From Chromera velia (Eukaryota > Sar > Chromeraceae): a DNA stretch of 35,884 bases. Both the position numbers and the translations under genes were made by a program. Positions within the stretch are counted from its first letter, which is position 1, and each line of letters starts with the position of its first letter. The notes beneath the pieces were generated by a model. That model worked only from the letters and a program-made list of their open reading frames with translations, searched no databases and was not told where the DNA came from. The stretch is taken from the NCBI GenBank assembly GCA_018398765.1, contig JAHBMJ010001074.1:1-35884 (forward strand), read 5' to 3'. This document shows, piece after piece, positions 30,190-35,884 of this stretch.

Positions 30190-33100
30190 GCATTCCTCCT
30201 TTCCTCTTTGCAGACAAAGAAGGGCAGAAACCTCTCTCTCTATACATCTTTCCATTCTCAACAGGTAGAGAACGGTAAAGATCCCTCTCTCTGTGCGTCT
30301 TCACTCTTTGCAGACAAAGCAGGACAGAGACCCCTCTCTCTGTACATCTTTCTTCTTTGCAGACAGAGAAGGGCAGGTCCTGGACCCGTCTCTCTGTACA
30401 TCTTTCTTCTTTGCAGACAGAGAAGGGCAGGACCCCTCTCTCTGTATATCTTCATTCTTTGCAGACAGAGAAGGCCAGAGACCCCTCTCTCTGTATATCT
30501 TCTTCTTTGCAGACAGAGAAGGGAAAAAAACCCTCTCTCTGTACATCTTTATTCCTTGCAGACAGAGCTTGAAGGCTAAAGATCCCTCTCTCTGTACATC
30601 TTTTCATTCTTTGCAGACAGAGAAGGGCAGGACCCCTCTCTCTGTACATCTTTCTTCTTTGCAGACAAAGAAGGCAGGAGACCCCTCTCTCTATACATCT
30701 TCATTCTTTGCAGACGGAGAAGGGCAGAGACCCCTCTGTCTGTACATCTGTATTCTTTGCAGACAGAGAAGGGCAGGACCCCTCTCTCTGCACATCTTCA
30801 TTCTTTGCAGACAGAGAAGGGCAGGACCCCTCTCTCTGTACATCTTCTTCTTTGCAGACAAAGAAGGAAGGAGACCCTCTCTCTGTAAACCTTTCTTCCC
30901 TGCAGACAGAGAAGGGCAGGACCGTCTCTCTGTACATCTTTCTTCTTTGCAGACAAAGAAGGCAGGAGACCCCTCTCTCTGTACATCTTCATTCTTTGCA
31001 GACAGAGAAGGGCAGAGACCCCTCTGTCTGTATATCTGTATTCTTTGCAGACAGAGAAGGGCAGGACCCCTCTCTCTGTACATCTTTCTTCTTTGCAGAC
31101 AGAGAAGGCCAGAGACCTCTCTCTCTGTACATCTTTCTTCTTTGCAGACAGAGAAGGCCAGAGACCCCTCTCTCTGTACATCTTTCTTCTTTGCAGACAG
31201 AGAAGGCCGGAGACCCCTCTCTCTGTACATCTGTCTTCTTTGCAGACAGAGAAGGGAAAAAAACCCTCTCTCTGCATATCTTTCTTCTTTGCAAACAGAA
31301 AAGGGCAGGACTCCTCTCTCTGTACATCTTTCTTCTTTGCAGACAGAGACGGGCAGGACCCTCTCTCTGTACATCTTTCTTCTTTGCAGACAGAGAAGGG
31401 CAGGACCCCTCTCTCTGTACATTTTGCTTCTTCGCAGACAGAGAAGGGCAGAGAACCATCTCTCTGTGCATCTTCTTCTTTGCGGGCAGAGAAGGGCAGG
31501 ACCCTCTCTCTATACATCTTTCTTCTTTGCAGACAAAGAAAGGCAGGACCCTCTCTCTGTACATCTTTCTTCTTTGCAGACAGAGGAGGGCAGGACCCTC
31601 TCTCTGTACATCTTTCTTCTTTGCAGACAGAGAAGGGCAGAGACCCATCTCTTTGTACATCTTCTTCTTTGCAGACAGAGAAGGGCAGGACCCTTCTCTC
31701 TGTACATCTTCCTTCTTTGCAGACAGAGAAGGGCAGGACCCTCTCTCTGTACATCTTTCTTCTTTGCAGACAGAGAAGAGCAGGACCTTCGCTCTATACA
31801 TCTTTCTTCTGTGCAGACAGAGAAGGGCAAGACCCCTCTCTCTGTACATCTTTCTTCTGTGCAGACAGAGAAGGGCAGGACCCCTCTCTTGGTACATCTT
31901 TCTTCTTTGCAGACAGAGAAGGGCAGGACCCCTCTCTCTGTACATCTTTCTTCTGTGCAGACAGAGAAGGGCAGGACTCCTCTCTCTGTACATCTTCATT
32001 CTTTGCAGACAGAGAAGGGCAGGACCCCTCTCTCTGTACATCCTTCTTCTTTGCAGACAGGAAAGGGCAGGACCATCTCTCTGTACATCTTCATTCTTTG
32101 CAGACGGAGAAGGGCAGGACCCCTCTCTCTGTACATCTTTCTTCTTTGTAGACAGAGAAGGGCAGGACCCCTCTCTCTGTACATCTTTCTTCTTTACAGA
32201 CAGAGAAGGGCAGGACCCCTCTCTTGGTACATGTTTCTTCTTTGCAGATAGAGAAGGGCAGGACCGCTCTCTCTGTACACCTTTCTTCTTTGCAGACAGA
32301 GAAGGGCAGGACCCTTTCTCTGTATATCTTTCTTCTTGCAGACAGAGAAGGGCAAGACCTTCTCTCTGTACATTTTTCTTCTTTGTAGACAGAGAAAGGC
32401 AGGACCCCTCTCTCTGTACATCTTTCTTCTTTGCAGACAGAGAAGGGTAAGAGACCCATCTCTCTGTACATCTTTCTTCTTTGCAGACAGAGAAGGGTAG
32501 GACCCCTCTCTCTGTACATCTTTCTTCTTTGCAGACAGAGAAGGGCAGGACCCTCTCTCTGTACATCTTCATTCTTTGCAGACAGAGAAGGGCAGGACCC
32601 CTCTCTCTATATATCTTTCTTCTTTGCAGACAGAGAAGGGCAGGACCCTCTCTCTGTACATCTTCATTCATTGTAGACAGAGAAGGGCGGAGACCCTTCT
32701 CTCTATACATCTTTCTTTTGTGCAGACAGAGAAGGGTAGGACCCCTCTCTCTGTACATCTTTCTTCTTTGTAGACAGAGAAGGGCAGGACCCCTCTCTCT
32801 GTACATCTTTCTTCTGTGTAGACAGAGAAGGGCAGGACCCCACTCTCGGTACATCTTTCTTCTTTGCAGACGGAGAAGGGCAGGACCTTCTCTCTGTACA
32901 TCTTTCTTCTGTGCAGACAGAGAAGGGCAGGACCCCTCTTTCTGTACATCTTCATTCTTTACAGACAGAAAAGGGCAGGACCCCTCTCCCTGTACATCCT
33001 TCTTCTGTGCAGACAGGGAAGTGTAGGACCATCTCTCTGTACATCTTCATTCTTTGCAGACGGAGAAGGGCAGGACCCCTCTCTCTGTACATCTTTCTTC

Positions 33101-35884
33101 TTTGCAGACAGAGAAGGGCAGGACCCCTCTCTGTACATCTTTCTTCTTTACAGACAGAGAAAGGTGGCACCCCTCTCTCTGTACATCTTTCTTTTTTGCA
33201 GACAGAGAAGGGCAGAGACCCATCTCTCTGTACATCTTTCTTCTTTGCAGACAGAGAAGGGCAGGGACCCATCTCTCTGTACATCTTTCTTCTTTGCAGA
33301 CAGAGAAGGGCAGGACCCTCTCTCTGTATATCTTCATTCTTTGCAGACAGAGAAGGGCAGGATCCCTCTCTCTGTACATCTTTCTTCTTTGCAGACAGAG
33401 AAGGGCAAGACCCTCTCTCTGTACATCTTCATTCATTGTAGACAGAGAAGGGCAGGACCCCTCTCTCTGTACATCTTTCTTCTTTGCAAATAGAGAGGGG
33501 CAGGACCCTCTCTCTGCACATCTGTATTCTTTGCAGACAGAGAAGGGCAGGACTCCTCTCTCTGTACATCTCTCTTCTTTACAGATAGAGAAGGCAGGAC
33601 CCCTCTCTCGGTACATCTTTCTGCTTTGCAGACAGAGAAGGGCAGGACCCATCTCTCTGTACATCTTCTTCTTTGCAGACAGAGAAGGGCAGAGACCCCT
33701 CTCTCTGTACATCTTTCTTCTTTGCAGACAGAGAAGGGCAGGACCCCTCTCTCTGTACATCTTTCTTCTTTGCAGACAGAGAAGGGCAGAGACCCATCTC
33801 TTTGCTACATCTTTCTTCTGTGTAGACAGGGAAGGGCAGGACTCCACTCTCTGTACATCTTTCTTCTTTGCAGACAGAGAAGGGCAGGACCTCTCTCTCG
33901 GTACATCCTTCTTTGCAGACAGAGAAGGGCAGGACCTTCTCTCTGTACATCTTTCTTCTTGCAGACAGAGAAGGGCAGGACCCTCTCTCTGTACATCTTT
34001 CTTCTTTGCAGACAGAGAAGGGCAGGACCCATCTCTCTATACATCTTTATTCTTTGCAGACAGAGAAGGGCAGAGACCCCTCTCTCTGCACATCTTCATT
34101 CTTTGCAGATAGAGAAGGGCAGGACCCCTCTCTCTGTACATCTTTCTTCTTTGCAGATAAAGAAGGGCAGAGACCCCTCTCTCTGTACATCCTTCTTCAT
34201 TACAGACAGAGAAAGGCAGAGACCCCTCTCTCTATACATCTTTCTTCTGTGCAGACAGGGAAGGGCAGGACCCCTCTCTCTGTACATCTTTCCTCTTTGC
34301 AGACAGAGAAGGACAGGACCTCTCTCTTGGTACATCCTTCTTTGCAGACAGAGAAGGGCAGGACCTTCTCTCTGTACATCTTTCTTCTTGCAGACAGAGA
34401 AGGGCAGGAACCTCTCCCTGTACATCTTTCTTCTTTGCAGACAGAGAAGGGCAGGACCCCTCTCTCTGTACATCTTTCTTCTTTGCAGACAGAGAAGGGC
34501 AGGACCCTCTCTCTATACATCTTTCTTCTTTGCAGACAAAGAAGGGCAGGATCCCTCCCTCTGTAAATCCTTCTTCTTTGCAGACAGAGAAGGGCAGGAC
34601 CCTCTCTCTGCATATCTTCATTCTTTGCAGACAGAGAAGGGCAGAAACCTCTCCCTGTACATCTTTCTTCTTTGCAGACAGAAACGGGCAGGACCCCTCT
34701 CTCTGTACATCTTTCTTCTTTACAGACAGAGAAGGGCAGGACCCCTCTCTCTGTATATCTTTATTCTTTGTAGACAGAGAAGGGCAGGACCCCTCTCTCT
34801 GTACATCCTTCTTCTGTGCAGATAGAGAAAGGCAGGACCCTCTCTCTGCACATCTTTCTTCTTTGCAGACAGAGAAGGGCAGAACCCTCTCTCTGTACAT
34901 CCTTCTTCTTTGCAGACAGAGAAGGGCAGGACCCATCTCTCTATACATCTTTATTCTTTGCAGACAGAGAAGGGCAGGACCCCTCTCTCTGCACATCTTC
35001 ATTCTTTGCAGATAGAGAAGGGCAGGACCCCACTCTCTGTACATCTTTCTTCTTTGCAGATAAAGAAGGGCAGAGACCCCTCTCTCTATACATCCTTCTT
35101 CTTTACAGACAGAGAAAGGCAGAGATCCCTCTCTCTATACATCTTTCTTCTGTGCAGACAGCGAAGGGCAGGACCCCTCTCTCTGTACATCTTTCTTCTT
35201 TGCAGACAGAGAGAACAGGATCCTTCTCTCTGTAAATCCTTCTTCTTTGCAGACAGAGAAGGGCAGGACCCTCTCTCTGTACTTCTTCGCAGACAGAGAA
35301 GGGCAGGACCCTCTCTCTGTATATCTTCATTCTTTGCAGACAGAGAAGGGCAGGACCCCTCTCTCTGTACATCTTTCTTCTTTGCAGACAGAGAAGGGCA
35401 GGACCCTCTCTCTGTACATCTTTCTTCTTTGCAGACAGAGAAGGGCAGGACCCCTCTCTCTGTACATCTTTCTTCTTTGCAGACAGAGAAGGGCAGGACC
35501 CTCTCTCTGTACATCTTTCTTCTTTGCAGACAGAGAAGGGCAGGACCCTCTCTCTGTACTTCTTCGCAGACAGAGAAGGGCAGGACCCTCTGGACCCTTC
35601 TCTCTGTACATCTTTCTTCTGTGCAGACAGAGAAGGGCAGGACCCCTCTCTCTGTACGTCTTTCTTCTTTGCAGACAGAGAAGGGCAGGACCCCTCTCTC
35701 TGTACATCTTTCTTCTTTGCAGACAGAGAAGGGCAGGACCCCTCTCTCTGTACATCTTTCTTCTTTGCAGACAGAGAAGGGCAGGACCCTCTCTCTGTAC
35801 ATCTTTCTTCTTTGCAGACAGAGAAGGGTAGGACCCCTCATTCTGTACATCTTTCTTCTTTGCAGATAGAGAAGGGCAGGACCC
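30190..35884. repeat. Minisatellite of 47-49 bp units, about 118 copies, each with an acceptor-like site
   Basis: The unit on + runs TCTCTCTGTACATC, TTTCTTCTTTGCAG, ACAGAGAAGGGCAGGACC. Exact units of 47, 48 and 49 bp differ in the number of C before the CT run and in GGACC versus GAGACC. The array starts with more diverged units (about 30190-30320) and runs off the right edge of the window. Neither strand contains stops in most frames, so open frames of several hundred codons appear on both strands. They hop frames wherever 47- or 49-bp units occur and are not evidence of a protein. Nearly all units keep an AG at the acceptor position even where the preceding base varies (GCAG, GTAG, ACAG). 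Confidence 0.97.

Noticed and set aside
30293..35869. Very long open frames on both strands (up to about 650 codons) in the right-hand part of the window
   Set aside because: They arise because the 48-bp unit is a multiple of three and lacks stops. They switch frame at every 47- or 49-bp unit, occur equally on both strands, and have no start context or non-repeat domain.
30190..35884. CRISPR-like regular direct repeats
   Set aside because: Units are contiguous with no unique spacers, and the genome is eukaryotic with introns; it is a minisatellite.

Overview
The window is eukaryotic nuclear DNA: every supported gene is broken by GT/AG introns, the gaps are full of CA, AG, CT and tetranucleotide microsatellites, and J-domain, EF-hand and MOD5/TRIT1-type genes are present. 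The mix of compact GC-richer exons, long repeat-laden introns and enrichment of TGCATGCA suggests an alveolate, perhaps a chromerid alga such as Chromera. That placement is inference, not something the sequence proves.

Layout. Positions 1-339 hold the 3' end of a Gly-rich gene on +. An EF-hand protein gene lies on - (771 to about 4998), then a secreted nucleoside hydrolase on - (5601-7985). A divergent spacer of about 0.9 kb separates it from a J-domain (DnaJ/Hsp40) gene on + (8917-11905, with a 30-N gap inside a G-rich exon). From about 11.95 to 20.5 kb the composition turns AT-rich and genes vanish. This zone holds a BolA-like relic, a decayed Ty1/copia polymerase, a separate RNase H scrap and a cluster of GC-rich hairpins. 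From 28812 down to 20532 on - runs a 16-exon tRNA dimethylallyltransferase gene (MOD5/TRIT1 family, predicted 791 residues). I rebuilt it from phase-consistent exons, most of which are too short or lack an ATG and so are not visible as ORFs. From about 30.19 kb to the window end is a minisatellite of roughly 118 units of 47-49 bp.

The most unusual signal is duplication of 3' splice sites. Inside the dimethylallyltransferase gene a 51-bp segment spanning an intron/exon border (TTGCAG plus the first codons of a conserved exon) is present six times in tandem. In the terminal minisatellite almost every unit carries a polypyrimidine tract followed by TTTGCAG, so it reads as more than 100 consecutive acceptor-like sites. 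A plausible exon ending in GTGAGG sits just before it.

The genes do not form an evident pathway. They are independent housekeeping functions: tRNA modification, nucleoside salvage, chaperone action and calcium-binding or calcium-binding-like roles. Exon borders were deduced by eye from GT/AG signals, reading phase and family knowledge; no alignment or transcript data were available.
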